The position numbers were made by a program, and so were the translations under genes. Below the pieces are notes generated by a model that was not told the origin of the DNA, searched no databases, and was given only the letters and a program-made list of their open reading frames with translations. From positions 630,001 to 694,000 of the forward strand of contig NW_026611617.1 in NCBI RefSeq assembly GCF_028009165.1: a stretch of DNA of 64,000 bases, written 5' to 3'. The DNA is from Akanthomyces muscarius. Its lineage: Eukaryota; Ascomycota; Sordariomycetes; Hypocreales; Cordycipitaceae. Shown piece after piece: positions 45,844-55,864 of the stretch; position 1 is the stretch's first letter, and each line of letters starts with the position of its first letter.

Positions 45844-46510
45844 ATCACAACCATCGATTTTGCAATAAACCTCACATAGACAAAGTCATGGCTCAAGACT
45901 CTTCTGCAAGCTCATCATTCCTGGATCACTCTATACATCTACACAGCAGTTATTGACATGATATAATCTTGCAACGAAATGGATCAAGCCTGCTTGCAAT
46001 TGTCCACGTATCCTTTGCATACCCATCACAGACCAATTCCTCACAGTATCCATCGCCATCATTGGTCATGCTGAGCTCCGTCATCACCTTCAAAAGTCCG
46101 TGGAACCAAAATGGCCGGCACGCCTTTTGCCACACAGCTGAAGCGGCCGCTATTGATTGTCTACCCGTATGCCGCTCGGAGGTGTCCGGCCATTTTCGAC
46201 CTCCCTTGTTCGGCAGTGCCTCCCACGATGTTGGCTCACTCCCGCGGGAAGACCATGCCAATTTTGTGGCTTGGTGGCTGTGGTCCTGGGCTCCATTCAA
46301 CCCCATGGGGTAGTCTTGTCTAGAACCAGGCTGCCCTATCCGGTCCAGGCAGAACACGGGGAATAAACCACTCTGTACAACGTCGGTGCTTGTGTCTCAA
46401 ACTATAAGACCAATGGATCCAGCAGCACCGACATGACCTGTTTCCAACTTGCGCCCTACTCTCTTGATTGCCTGTGACTATACATACACTCGTGGACCAT
46501 ACACTGCATC
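45844..46510. other. Intergenic, MFS promoter
   Basis: 667 bp; contains the perfect palindrome TCCCGCGGGA within the shared element at 46239. No gene. Confidence 0.6.
46239..46252. promoter_or_regulatory. CTCCCGCGGGAAGA element before the MFS gene
   Basis: Matches the PrpF-promoter 14-mer at 13 of 14 positions; TCCCGCGGGA (46240-46249) is a perfect 10-bp palindrome. It lies about 260-270 bp before ATG 46511. Confidence 0.55.
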
Positions 46511-48219
46511 ATGGCCGGGGGCTTTGTCAAGAAGCCCGTCAACATCTTCAGGCTCAGCCACCTCGGCGAGCCCAGGGGCGTCTTCAACTGGCGGCTATGG
46601 TTCGCCGTCTTCTCCTTTGGCCTCATGGGCGCCGCGCGCGGCATCGACGAGGGCCTCATCTCGGGCGCGTTCCAGTCGAAAGACTTTCAGCGCTACATTC
46701 ACTTTGACCAGTACTCCACCGTCGAAAAGGCCAACATCAAGGCCAACGTGTCGGCCATGGTCCAGATTGGCTGTGTTGGCGGCGCACTCATGTAAGTGGA
46801 TATCTGGCACCCTGGGTCCTTGTGCCTCACTGACCTCTGCCATGCAGCGCCTTTTTAATCTGTGATAAAATCGGCCGCATTTGGGCGACGCGGCAGCTCT
46901 GCGTCGTGTGGATCGTCGGCATCGCCATCTTCATGGCCAACGGCGGCAGCCTCGGCGCCGTCTACGCGGGCCGCTTCATCGCGGGCCTGGGCGTCGGGCA
47001 GACGGCCGTGGTGGGACCCGTGTACCTCGCCGAGATTGCGCCCGCGCCCGTCCGCGGCCTCTGCACCTGCGTCTTCTCCGGCTTCGTCTACCTTGGCATC
47101 GTGCTGGCGTACTTTGCCAACTACGGCTGCGCCGTCCACGTGGGCGACGCGACGCACGCCCGCTGGCTGGTGCCGACCAGCGTCCACATCCTCTTTGCCA
47201 GCCTGATCCTCATCCTCAGTCTCTTCCAGCACGAGTCTCCACGCTTCTTAGTGAAGATGGGGAAATATGAGGAGGCCATTGTGGTCATGGCGCGGCTTCG
47301 GCAGCAGCCCGCAGAATCGGACTATGTCCGTCGCGAGATATCCGCCATTCAGCTGGCGCACGAGCATGAGCTCGAAGAAGTCAGCTCGTCCTGGCTCGGC
47401 ACCTGCAGGGAACTTTTCCTGAACGGCAGCAATCTCTACCGTCTGTACCTTGCCAGCATGGTCCAGGTCCTCGCCCAGTGGTCTGGTGCCGGCTCTATCA
47501 CCCTCTACGCCCCCGAACTGTTCAAGATTCTCGGCATTCACGGGTCCGAGACTGGCCTGCTCGTGACTTGCCTCTTTGGCATCGTCAAGCTCATATCCGC
47601 CATTGTATGCGCCCTGTTCCTCGTCGAAGTCATTGGTCGCAAGCGTGCGCTTGTCGGGGGCATCGCTCTCCAAGCCATTGCCATGATATACATTGCTGCC
47701 TTTCTCACCGCGCAGCCTAATCCGCACAGCTCTTCATCGGCTGCGCGCGGGGCGTCGGCCATGATTTTTATTTCTGGAATTGGTTGGGCGTTGGGCTGGA
47801 ACACAATGTCCTACATCCTCACGGCCGAGCTGTTTCCCCTGCGTGTCCGCGCCTTTGCAACGTCATTTGCCATGACACTCCATTTTCTCTGTCAGTACGG
47901 CAGTACCCGGGCTACTCCAAACATGCTGTTGCCTCCATCCGAGGGCGGCATTAACCCAAACAACACCTTTTGGTGCTATGCGGCCATTCTTGTTGCAGGT
48001 GGCATCTGGGTTGTCTTGTCTGTACCTGAAACCGCGGGGCGCTCCCTAGAAAGTATGGATAGGCTGTTCGACCTACCCTGGTACAAGATCGGCCTTTACG
48101 GTACCCAGGATGCTGCGATGAAAGATATCGCCTACGACGAAAAGGTTGGCGTTGCTGGAGAGACCGAGGGGAGGGCCACGCACATAGAGGACAAATCCAC
48201 ACGCGCTATATCCGCTTAA
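46511..48219 (+). CDS. MFS transporter, sugar-porter family
   Basis: Plasma-membrane major facilitator with about twelve spans, 550 aa. Exons 46511-46791 and 46848-48219 with a 56-nt intron. Sugar-porter signatures are present: AGRFIAGLGVGQTAVVGPVY, the DKIGR loop after the second span (CDKIGRIWATRQ), EVIGRKRALVGG in the second half, and PETAGRSLESMDRLFD near the end. Closest by memory to fungal monosaccharide/quinate-type porters. The company of a PrpF-family enzyme and a Zn2Cys6 regulator suggests uptake of a carboxylic or sugar acid, but this is inference. Confidence 0.92.
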
Positions 48220-48283
48220 TGTGGTATGTCTAGTTGAATAAGAGCAATTACTGTGTGTCGGACCCGTGCTGCAACGAACCTTT

Positions 48284-48963
48284 TTATATGCTTTCAGTGC
48301 TGTCAGTGCTTGTGGCCTCTTCCCTCGCTTTAAACATGTACAGCACTGCATTCCCATCTGCCTCCACATAGCTCAAGTCGACAAACCCCATGCGCTGGTA
48401 CATGCCGATCGCGACCTCGTTCTCTTCGCGCGCGTATATCGACACCAGGCACGATTTGCCCTCCATTTCGGCCGCCGCAAACGAAAAGGCGAGCGCCTTC
48501 TCAAACACGGCCTTGGCGATGCCCTGGCGCCGCGCGTCCGGCGCCGTGTACACGCCGTTGACGGCCCAGTGCAGCAGCGTCGCCGAGTCCTTGTCGCGCT
48601 CCTCGGGGACCAGCCCGGCGGCCATGGCCAGCAGCGACGAGGGCTGGCCGCCGCGGATAAGGGTCAGAGAGGAAACAACCCGCCGCTCGTGGGTGAGGAC
48701 GGCGACAAAGGTCGTGGCTATGGGTCGTGAAACGCGCTGTCGCCAGAAATCATCGTCTTTGGCTACTTCTTTCTCGTACGTGGATCCAAAGACTGAATTT
48801 TACGATTAGATCAGCAACGGTGATCGCGATAGGTTGCAAGGGTAGCTAGCAACTCACACTGCGGATCTGTCTGTAGTGCCTGTAGTCGAAACGGCTTGTA
48901 CTTGTTCAGAAAGAATTCCACACCAGCCTCGTCGGGCTTTATCTGCTCAATCGTGTATTCCAT
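48284..48963 (-). CDS. GNAT-family N-acetyltransferase
   Basis: Acetyl-CoA-dependent acetyltransferase, 204 aa; substrate unknown. Exons 48858-48963 and 48284-48792, with a 65-nt intron (48793-48857). The join gives FRLQALQTDPQFFGSTYEKE, a common start for this subgroup (substrate loop of plant/fungal GNATs). Motif A with the pyrophosphate loop is VYTAPDARRQGIAKAVFEKA; the motif B region (ARENEVAIGMYQRMGF-like, here YAREENEVAIGMYQRMGF) follows. It ends 64 bp from the MFS stop on the opposite strand. Confidence 0.9.
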
Positions 48964-49087
48964 GCTGATTTGCTACGGCCTTTCTTCTTGACGAGCTGCG
49001 AGAATTCGCGAGATTGCCGTGTGTGACAACTGCGAGGCTGTGAGTCAGCGGGGCTAGCGGCTTCGTCTTAGCTGGTCATGCGACGCC

Positions 49088-50619
49088 TCACGCCGTGATG
49101 GCATAACTGCCCAACATGATATACACATCCCAGACCGGCACCTTTACGCTCTGCTTCAACGCATCGGCCGTCCTCTGGGCCATGGCTAGCCCACCGACAT
49201 CCGCCACCAAACCAAGCACATTCTGCGCCCACTCGGCCAGGCGCGCGTCGCGAGATGCCTGCACGGCTAGATACATCGGGAAGAAAATTGTGTAGCTGCC
49301 CAGCTGCTTCATGGGCGAGTCCAAGTCCCACGACAGGCCGCCCTGGTTGTTGCGCAACACCAAGTATTGAGCGAGGCTGTCGCAGATGGCAAGGGCCCTT
49401 ATTCCAATCGATTTTCGTATGGAGGCGGCGAGAGTGGTGTCTTTGCCTGCGGAATACCGCTCAATCATCAAGAGCAGATTGAGCTGAGCTGTGCGAATGG
49501 CGTTGCGGACCTGCGTAAAGTACAAGCTCTCGTAGACGTCATAGGACCCCGCCACGGTCAACTGCTGGCCCAGAGCATCGTCGCCGACAGAGACACGAGT
49601 GGGATACCAGCACGGGGGCAAGACGTTCTCCATCGCGACCGTCGACTGGTAAAAGTCCAAAGCCCGCGTCAGTATCTGGTTCAGACACGATATTTTGCCC
49701 GTTTGCACGTCCGACGTGAAATTAATGATCCGCTGATTCAACGTTGTCAGCGCCCACTTGGGGTCCTCTTCGACTTTAAAATACCGGCTTAGGTCAATCC
49801 GCAGGCGCTCCATCTCATCTGGTATCCGCATGCCGGAGATGGCACAGCTGATGACGAGCGTGGTGCACAGTCGCTGCGTCAGGCGGCGGCCGACGTACGT
49901 CTGCAAGTTACCCTCGCCTCGCGCGCGTATCAGCGAAATGGCGCCATTTATGTGCTTCATCCGGGAGGCTGCCGATGCGAGCTTGCGACTGACGAGCTTC
50001 TCATAGAGGTCGAGCAGCAGTATCGACTGCAGCGTGTCGTCCGCCAAAGAGGCCGCGGGGTCGGCAAGCGCCGCGTTGACGAGGTGCAGCGCGGCCACGT
50101 AGCGCTCAGTCGCAAGCTTGATGATTTCTGCAGGCGGCGAAAACCGGCGGAGGGCGAAAAAAGCCAGGCTGGCGGCGTCGACGCTCGCGACTAGATGGTC
50201 TGGTGGATTCGCGGTTTGGTACAGGATGCCGAGAGCATCGTAGCTCCTCGCGAGACCAAAGACGAAATTTGCAAAGAAATCCTGCTTGGCGAACACATCC
50301 CAACCGAGATGTACAGTTTGAAGGAGGGCGTTATTCTCGAGCTTGACCTTTCGGTAGGATACGGGTTGGGCATGGCGCTGCACAGACTGGACCTTGTGCT
50401 TGACCGATTGCGTCTGGTCGCGAAAGCGCAGCTCTTCTTGTGTGCGGTAACCGATACAGGCAATTCCAGCCCGAGAACACTGTCCGCAGCCATCGGGGCG
50501 GAGATCACACTAAAACGATGGTTAAATGAGTCGCAGCTTGGGGCGGATGCTTGGCGTACGCGTAGCTTGCGCTTCCTACATGGTAGGCAGTCGCGGGAAG
50601 GGCGTCCGCGGTTGACCAT
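49088..50619 (-). CDS. Zn(II)2Cys6 transcription factor (divergent from SDR)
   Basis: Nuclear regulator of 493 aa. Exon 1 (50560-50619, 20 codons) and exon 2 (49088-50509) flank a 50-nt intron that splits the binuclear cluster. Joined, it reads C-x2-C-x6-C-x6-C-x2-C-x6-C (CLPCRKRKLRC, then CGQCSRAGIAC). The rest is a helical fungal regulator domain (SRMKHINGAISLIRARGEG) of the kind often called fungal-trans-2; no activation domain stands out. It is divergently transcribed from the SDR at 51208, with a pair of 15-bp repeats in the shared promoter, so it may control that gene. Confidence 0.9.
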
Positions 50620-51207
50620 CTGGCCTAGCTCAATCTGGTAGCTGTTCTTGATGAGAGGAGGAAGCTTGGCGCATCATGGCCGTGGAACATGACGAATTGT
50701 CGACGCACCATTTTGATACGGAGTTAGGATGCGCCAAACATTGTCCAGGTCCGAGGCAGTGGAGATTCAAGGCATGGGCCGCTAGAGCTAGTCAGGTTAG
50801 CGTTCCGGAGTCGGTGGAGAATTCACGGGCGGTTCGGCAGATTACAGGGCCTTTGCCCGCTGTCATCACTGAATCTGGCCCAGCTGGGTTAGCGATCCGG
50901 AGCTCCACTGCGGCCGTTCCACGACGCTGAGCCGGGTCTTGATGCAATGACATTGAGCATCTCAGGCGGTACATTTCAAAGCCGGATTTAACGTTAAGTT
51001 CCATCTAGCTCGAGGACGCGTGTGCGTCGCTGAATCGGCGCCTTATGAGGTGCATGATGCTGGGTGCTGCATGGCCATTATATAAAGGTCCTCGACCACA
51101 GACAACGGCGTTCAACACCGCACCATCAACATTCGGTCTCATCTACAATTTCACAATTAGTTTTGATTTACATTCTTTTACTATATTTAAGCTACAACAC
51201 CCTCAAA
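50620..51207. other. Divergent promoter Zn2Cys6 regulator/SDR
   Basis: 588 bp with no gene. It contains two GTTAGCG(T/A)TCCGGAG repeats, and TATATAAAG (TATA box at about 51079-51087) 120 bp before the SDR ATG. Confidence 0.65.
50796..50902. promoter_or_regulatory. Two 15-bp GTTAGCGWTCCGGAG direct repeats
   Basis: Copies at 50796-50810 and 50888-50902, 14 of 15 bases identical, 92 bp apart. TCCGGA is palindromic and carries CGG triplets, as expected for a Zn2Cys6 target. Confidence 0.5.
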
Positions 51208-52096
51208 ATGAGCTTCTCTTACAAGAATGTTCTCCTTGTTGGCGCCACCTCTGGCATCGGCGCCGGCCTCGCCGACAAGTTTGTCCAGGAGGGCGCCAAA
51301 GTCATCGCAGTTGGCCGTCGTCAGGACAGACTCGACGCCTTCGTCCAGAAGCACGGTGCTGCCAAGGCCAGCGCCATTAGATACGACGTTACCGACAGAG
51401 ACGGCCTCGACGCTTTTGTCCAACGGCAAGACCCCAGGAAGCTCACCATTTGCTCGTACTAACAAAGAGCGACAGAGTTGTAAAAGAAAATCCCCACCTG
51501 GACTGTGTTTTGCTCAACTCAGGCATGCAGAGCATGGTTCGTCTCTCCAATCCCGCCGAGGTTGACCTCGATGCGTTCCACCACGAAATCAACACCAACT
51601 TTACCTCCGTCGTCAACCTGGCCCTCAAGTTCAGCGCCGTGCTCCTCAAGAAGCAGACGCCCACCGCGCTGATTGTGACCGGCACGCACCTGTCCATTGT
51701 GCCGTCGGTGACCATGCCCGCCTACTCGTGCTCCAAGGCGGCGCTCCATGCCTTTATGGACTGCCTCCGCCGCCAGAACCAGGGCAAGAGCTGCAAGTTT
51801 ATCGAAATCAATGCCCCGGCTGTTCAAAGTAAGCTACACGCTCATCTGCTTGATTAGTTGCTGACCAGATCGCAGCCGAACTCCACGATTACATGGGCGA
51901 CCACGGCCGCTCTCTTGGCATGCCGCTGGCCGACTTTGTCGACCAAGTCTACCCGCAGCTGCAGAGATCAGAAGAGCACACTTCCGTTGGCATCCCGCTT
52001 GGTCTCTCTGAAGAAGACTACAAGAGCTTTGTCGGAACCAGGCAAAGAATGTTTGACCAGCTCTCTGACCTCGTTATGGCACGCATGCCGCTTTGA
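51208..52096 (+). CDS. Short-chain dehydrogenase/reductase with a GC-AG intron
   Basis: NAD(P)-dependent SDR, 263 aa. Exons 51208-51425, 51476-51828 and 51876-52096. Intron 1 (51426-51475, 50 nt) begins GCAAGA, a non-canonical GC donor, with a good TACTAAC branch and CAG end; it is the only join that keeps frame and family similarity (LDAFVQR-VVKENPHLDCVLLNSG). Intron 2 is 47 nt. Motifs: GATSGIG for cofactor binding, NSG in place of the usual NAG, and the catalytic Tyr/Lys in YSCSK. Substrate unknown. It may be controlled by the divergent regulator at 49088, and is tail-to-tail with the aminotransferase. Confidence 0.92.
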
Positions 52097-52182
52097 TCAG
52101 TCATGTGTAGCATTAAGCAGATCGGTTGAATACATTTTCTTATCTATATACATTATTCATACTTCGTGACCATTTGTAGCAC

Positions 52183-53706
52183 CTATGCAAGCCCAAACTC
52201 CTCCCGCACAGCCTTGCCTAGACGTTCAATGCCAGGCGCCAGCTCCGGCTCTGTAGCGGCAGCAAATGTGACACGCAGAGCAGCCTGGCTGACCTGCGTG
52301 GGATCGGCGAGGAACCAGCTCCCCCGGCTAATCAAGACACCATTGTCCCTGGATTTTTCATACAGTGCGCCCTCAACTTCCATCTGAAATTCCTTGGTCG
52401 GCTCGCCGCCAGGCGCCTTGGGGTGCTTGGTCACGTCCACACTGATCCAGACAAACATGCCCGAATCAGGCACCTTCCACGTGCAGACGTCCTTGGGCAC
52501 GTGCTTCTCGCAGGCCTCCAGCATCATGCTGAGACGGTTGGTGTAGACGTGCGACAGGTGCGCCAGCCATCGGACGAAGCCGGTGTGGCCCCAGGTCTGG
52601 TCGAGGAGCTTGTACATCATGACCTGCGAGGGCCCGCTGGGCGACATGACGCTGACTTCCGAGTAGGCCTCGAATAGGTCGACAATCTGGGTGCAGGCCG
52701 TCAGCCAACCGAGGCGCAGACCTGGCGACAGAATCTTGGAGGTGGAGTCTAGACGGATTACACGACCCGACACGTCCATGGAGAGGTATGACGGAGGCAG
52801 TCTGTTGACGTAATCTTGGAGGGCTTCTTTGCTACCAATCTCTTGCTTGGAGGACTCTCCCAGCTGCAGGAAAAAGTAGGGGTCGTCTTCCACAATGATG
52901 AGGTCGTGCTTCTCGGCCACCTTGTAAATCTCCTTGCGTCGCTCGACGCTCTGCGTCACACTGGTTGGGTTTTGGCCGGTAGGGATCGTGTACAAAACGT
53001 ACGGCTTGTGGGCCTTGGAGGCATCCCAGTTCTCCAGCGTGATGTCCAGCTCCTTTGCGTCCAGGCCAAATTCGTCCATGCCAATGGGCACCGTGTTGAT
53101 TCTTTGCGCGCGAGCTCCGACAATGGTGCCCGTGTACGAGTACTTTTCCACCAGGATATTGTCGCCGGGATTGCACAAGATGCGAAACACCATTTCGAGA
53201 CCAGACGTGGTTCCGCAGGTCAAGCTCGTCTTCCAGTCCTCGTACGGCGGGTTGTGCATCATCTCGACGTGCTCCGTGATGAAGCGCACCGACTGCGGCG
53301 ACCCGGCGGGGAAGCCATAGTTTAGCGCTGCCGCCAAGTTGTACGCGCTGTCGCCCTTGGAGCAAGTAATGGCGGTTGTGGGCTTGTTCTCCTTGGCCGA
53401 AGCATCGTCAACCACATTGACCGTGAGAGACTCGTATGGGTAAAACTGCGGCGACGGACGTGCCGTGCCCAGGGTAATCATGTCCATATTCTTGCCACGG
53501 TTGGCCGTTTTGAGAGGCGACGATCCCTGCGAACGGCTGTCGATGCTGAGGCGGTGATCCCACTGCCTGGCCTTGGCTTTGCCCTGTCCGGCATTCTTTG
53601 ACTTGAAAAACGCTGATGTGGTGTAGGCGGCGCTGTCTGTGGGAAGAGGGTCTGCCTGAGCGCGCAGCGTCTCAAACTGGGCGATTTGTTCCGCGAGCGA
53701 CGCCAT
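52183..53706 (-). CDS. aro8: Aromatic amino acid aminotransferase (ARO8-type)
   Basis: PLP-dependent class I/II aminotransferase that converts aromatic amino acids to aryl-pyruvates (or the reverse in synthesis). Intronless, 507 aa. ATG 53706 is used; the upstream extension begins at TTG. Family landmarks: ITLGTARPSPQFYPYESL near the N terminus, LTCGTTSGLEMVFRIL, VEDDPYFFLQL, the PLP Lys in STSKILSPGLRLGW, and the distal DNGVLISRGSWFLAD. It is divergent from the ThDP decarboxylase at 54110 across a 403-bp promoter with repeated CGG elements; together they would carry out the first two steps of the Ehrlich pathway. ARO8 versus ARO9 role cannot be decided from sequence. Confidence 0.93.
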   Translation of the reverse strand: MASLAEQIAQFETLRAQADPLPTDSAAYTTSAFFKSKNAGQGKAKARQWDHRLSIDSRSQGSSPLKTANRGKNMDMITLGTARPSPQFYPYESLTVNVVDDASAKENKPTTAITCSKGDSAYNLAAALNYGFPAGSPQSVRFITEHVEMMHNPPYEDWKTSLTCGTTSGLEMVFRILCNPGDNILVEKYSYTGTIVGARAQRINTVPIGMDEFGLDAKELDITLENWDASKAHKPYVLYTIPTGQNPTSVTQSVERRKEIYKVAEKHDLIIVEDDPYFFLQLGESSKQEIGSKEALQDYVNRLPPSYLSMDVSGRVIRLDSTSKILSPGLRLGWLTACTQIVDLFEAYSEVSVMSPSGPSQVMMYKLLDQTWGHTGFVRWLAHLSHVYTNRLSMMLEACEKHVPKDVCTWKVPDSGMFVWISVDVTKHPKAPGGEPTKEFQMEVEGALYEKSRDNGVLISRGSWFLADPTQVSQAALRVTFAAATEPELAPGIERLGKAVREEFGLA

Positions 53707-54109
53707 TTTGAAGATGAACTGAATGTGCTTCAAAGTGTCTAGCAAGATTGCAAGGTTTATTTACTAAAGGCAATTCAGAATCTCCGCAATTGAGTGCTGT
53801 GATACTTATACGCTGGGTCGAACCGGCGTAGTGAATGCAAGCCGGAGTAGTCGGCGTAGCTGGTAGGCGGCCATTATCGGCACAGTTGACAGTCCAGGTA
53901 GCGCAAGGCGCGCCCTCCAACAAACGCTGTACAGTAGCGTCTAGCGCTGTGCGCGGGGTGCACCCCGCCATTAAGCAGACCCCCACCACGTTGGACTACG
54001 CCGAAGCCGGTCCTACAAGCTCAGGTGCGGAGTAGCCGGCGATTATATAGTCAGTACATTATCTCAATAATTCATCTAGAATTTGCATCTCTGTATTCAA
54101 ATCATCAAC
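53707..54109. other. Divergent promoter aminotransferase/decarboxylase
   Basis: 403 bp with no gene; very rich in CGG triplets. See the repeated element entry. Confidence 0.7.
53823..54035. promoter_or_regulatory. Five copies of a 9-bp (C/T/G)CGG(A/C)GTAG element
   Basis: CCGGCGTAG 53823-53831; CCGGAGTAG 53842-53850; TCGGCGTAG 53851-53859 (abutting the previous copy); the inverted copy CTACGCCGA 53996-54004; GCGGAGTAG 54027-54035. A TATA box (TATATA, 54044-54049) lies nine bases after the last copy. CGG-headed sites suggest a Zn2Cys6 activator; a sixth copy (56105-56113) lies before the neighbouring regulator gene. Confidence 0.7.
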
Positions 54110-55864
54110 ATGCCTGGAACAATGAAGCTCGCCACGTATCTGTTCAAGCGTCTGCAGCAGCTGGGCGTCGACTCCGTCCATGGCGTGCCCGGCGACTTCA
54201 ACCTTACCCTGCTTGACTACGTCGAGCCAGCCGGCTTGCGATGGGTTGGAAGCGCCAATGAGCTCAACGCGGGATATGCGGCAGACGGGTATTCCAGGAT
54301 CAAGGGCATCGGCGCCATTGTCACCACCTTTGGTGTCGGCGAGCTGTCCGCCATCAACGCCATTGCGGGTGCGTTTGCAGAGAGAGCGCCTGTGGTTCAT
54401 ATTGTTGGCGTTCCCAGCAGACCTATGCAGGAGGATCGTATCCTTGTTCACCACACCATGAAGGATGGAGATTTCTCGCGATTTGGACAGGCACAGGCTC
54501 TCTTCACCGTGGCCCAGGCTCGTCTGTGGGACCCCAGAACCAGCGCTGAGCAGATTGACGAAGCTCTGAGACAATGTCTGCACCACAGCCGCCCCGTCTA
54601 CATCGAGGTGCCCGTCGACATGGTATCTGCGCAGGTTTCGGAAGAAAGACTGGCGCAGCCCCTGCAGATGATTTCGCCTGAGCCCACCAGGAACCAGGAC
54701 CGCCTGATTGGCAAAGTTCTCGACAAGATCCATTCCGCCAAAAAGCCCGTCATTCTCCTGGATGGCGAGAGCAGAGGTATCGGCATTGTCAAGGATGTGC
54801 AGGATTTCTCAAAGGCCACGGGCTGGCCTAGCTATGTCACTGGATTCGCCAAGGGTCTGTTGGACGAGACGGAGCCAAATTTCCACGGCATCTACAAGGG
54901 AAGGTTTGGCGAGGCGGCAGCGGAGACGTTCTTCAAAGAGGCCGACTTGATTCTCTGCTTCGGTCCCCATTTCAGCACGACAAACTCGTACGGCAACGCT
55001 GCTCTCCCCAACACAGCCACCACCATCTCCTTCAGCCACAACGAGACCATGTTCCAGGGCGAGCTGATTCGCGACACGCCGGCGAAACATCTCGTTCCCA
55101 AGATTATTCAAGGCGTGGATGCAACCAAGGCCAAGAGCGTCTACACCACATACCCGGATCTCCCGAGAGATTCCCTTCTCCCCTTTTCAGAAGTTCCTGC
55201 TGATGCTCCTCTCGCGCAAGACCGCTTGTGGAATGTGGTTGGCAACTTTCTTCGCCCGGGTGATATCCTCATGGGCGAAACCGGTACATCTAGCTATGGC
55301 TCGCGCATCGTGCCGCTGCCAAAGCACTCTCGCTACTTTACCCACGTAACATGGCTCTCCATCGGTTACATGCTGCCTGCCGCCCAAGGTGCCGCCATGG
55401 CTACTGAGGAATTAATCAAGGCATCCAAGTTCCACCAGGATGTCAAGGAGTCGCGAACCATTCTCTTCATTGGAGACGGAAGTTTCCAGATGACAACACA
55501 GGAGCTGGCGACCATCATTAGACACAACCTCAACGTTATTGTTGTACTCGTCAACAACGATGGGTACACCGTGGAGCGCTGCATCCATGGCAAGGATGAG
55601 ACGTACAATGGCATCTCGCCGTGGAACTACCTCAAGGCACCTGCGCTTTTCGGTGCCGGTGACGACGCTTACACGGCGACGGCTCGAACGTACGGCGAGC
55701 TTGAAAAGGTGTTCAACGACGAGAAGCTCAAGGACGGCCGGGGTCTGCGCATGGTTGAGATTTTCCTGGATCGCGACGACGCACCCAAGGGTCCTCTATT
55801 TGACTACATGGAAGTTCAAAAGGCAGGTAATGGCATTCTTGCTGAAAAGGAAGAGCTGGCTTAG
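54110..55864 (+). CDS. ThDP-dependent 2-keto-acid decarboxylase (pyruvate/aryl-pyruvate decarboxylase family)
   Basis: Non-oxidative decarboxylase giving an aldehyde and CO2; in this context phenylpyruvate or indolepyruvate is a likely substrate (ARO10-like), though pyruvate is possible. Intronless, 584 aa. ATG 54110 is used; nine codons upstream back to a TTG are open but not AUG-led. Landmarks: HGVPGDFNLTLLDYVE, the cofactor-activating Glu in GSANELNAGYAADGY, the HH pair in LVHHTMKDGDF, and the ThDP motif from GDGSFQMT to VLVNNDGYTVE. It is divergent from the aminotransferase, with the shared promoter carrying five CGG-type elements. Downstream lies a second Zn2Cys6 regulator on the same strand. 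Confidence 0.93.
   Translation: MPGTMKLATYLFKRLQQLGVDSVHGVPGDFNLTLLDYVEPAGLRWVGSANELNAGYAADGYSRIKGIGAIVTTFGVGELSAINAIAGAFAERAPVVHIVGVPSRPMQEDRILVHHTMKDGDFSRFGQAQALFTVAQARLWDPRTSAEQIDEALRQCLHHSRPVYIEVPVDMVSAQVSEERLAQPLQMISPEPTRNQDRLIGKVLDKIHSAKKPVILLDGESRGIGIVKDVQDFSKATGWPSYVTGFAKGLLDETEPNFHGIYKGRFGEAAAETFFKEADLILCFGPHFSTTNSYGNAALPNTATTISFSHNETMFQGELIRDTPAKHLVPKIIQGVDATKAKSVYTTYPDLPRDSLLPFSEVPADAPLAQDRLWNVVGNFLRPGDILMGETGTSSYGSRIVPLPKHSRYFTHVTWLSIGYMLPAAQGAAMATEELIKASKFHQDVKESRTILFIGDGSFQMTTQELATIIRHNLNVIVVLVNNDGYTVERCIHGKDETYNGISPWNYLKAPALFGAGDDAYTATARTYGELEKVFNDEKLKDGRGLRMVEIFLDRDDAPKGPLFDYMEVQKAGNGILAEKEELA

Noticed and set aside
51415..51475. GT donor (GTCCAA) for the first SDR intron
   Set aside because: It leaves the wrong phase for exon 2 and destroys SDR similarity; the GC donor at 51426 fits both.
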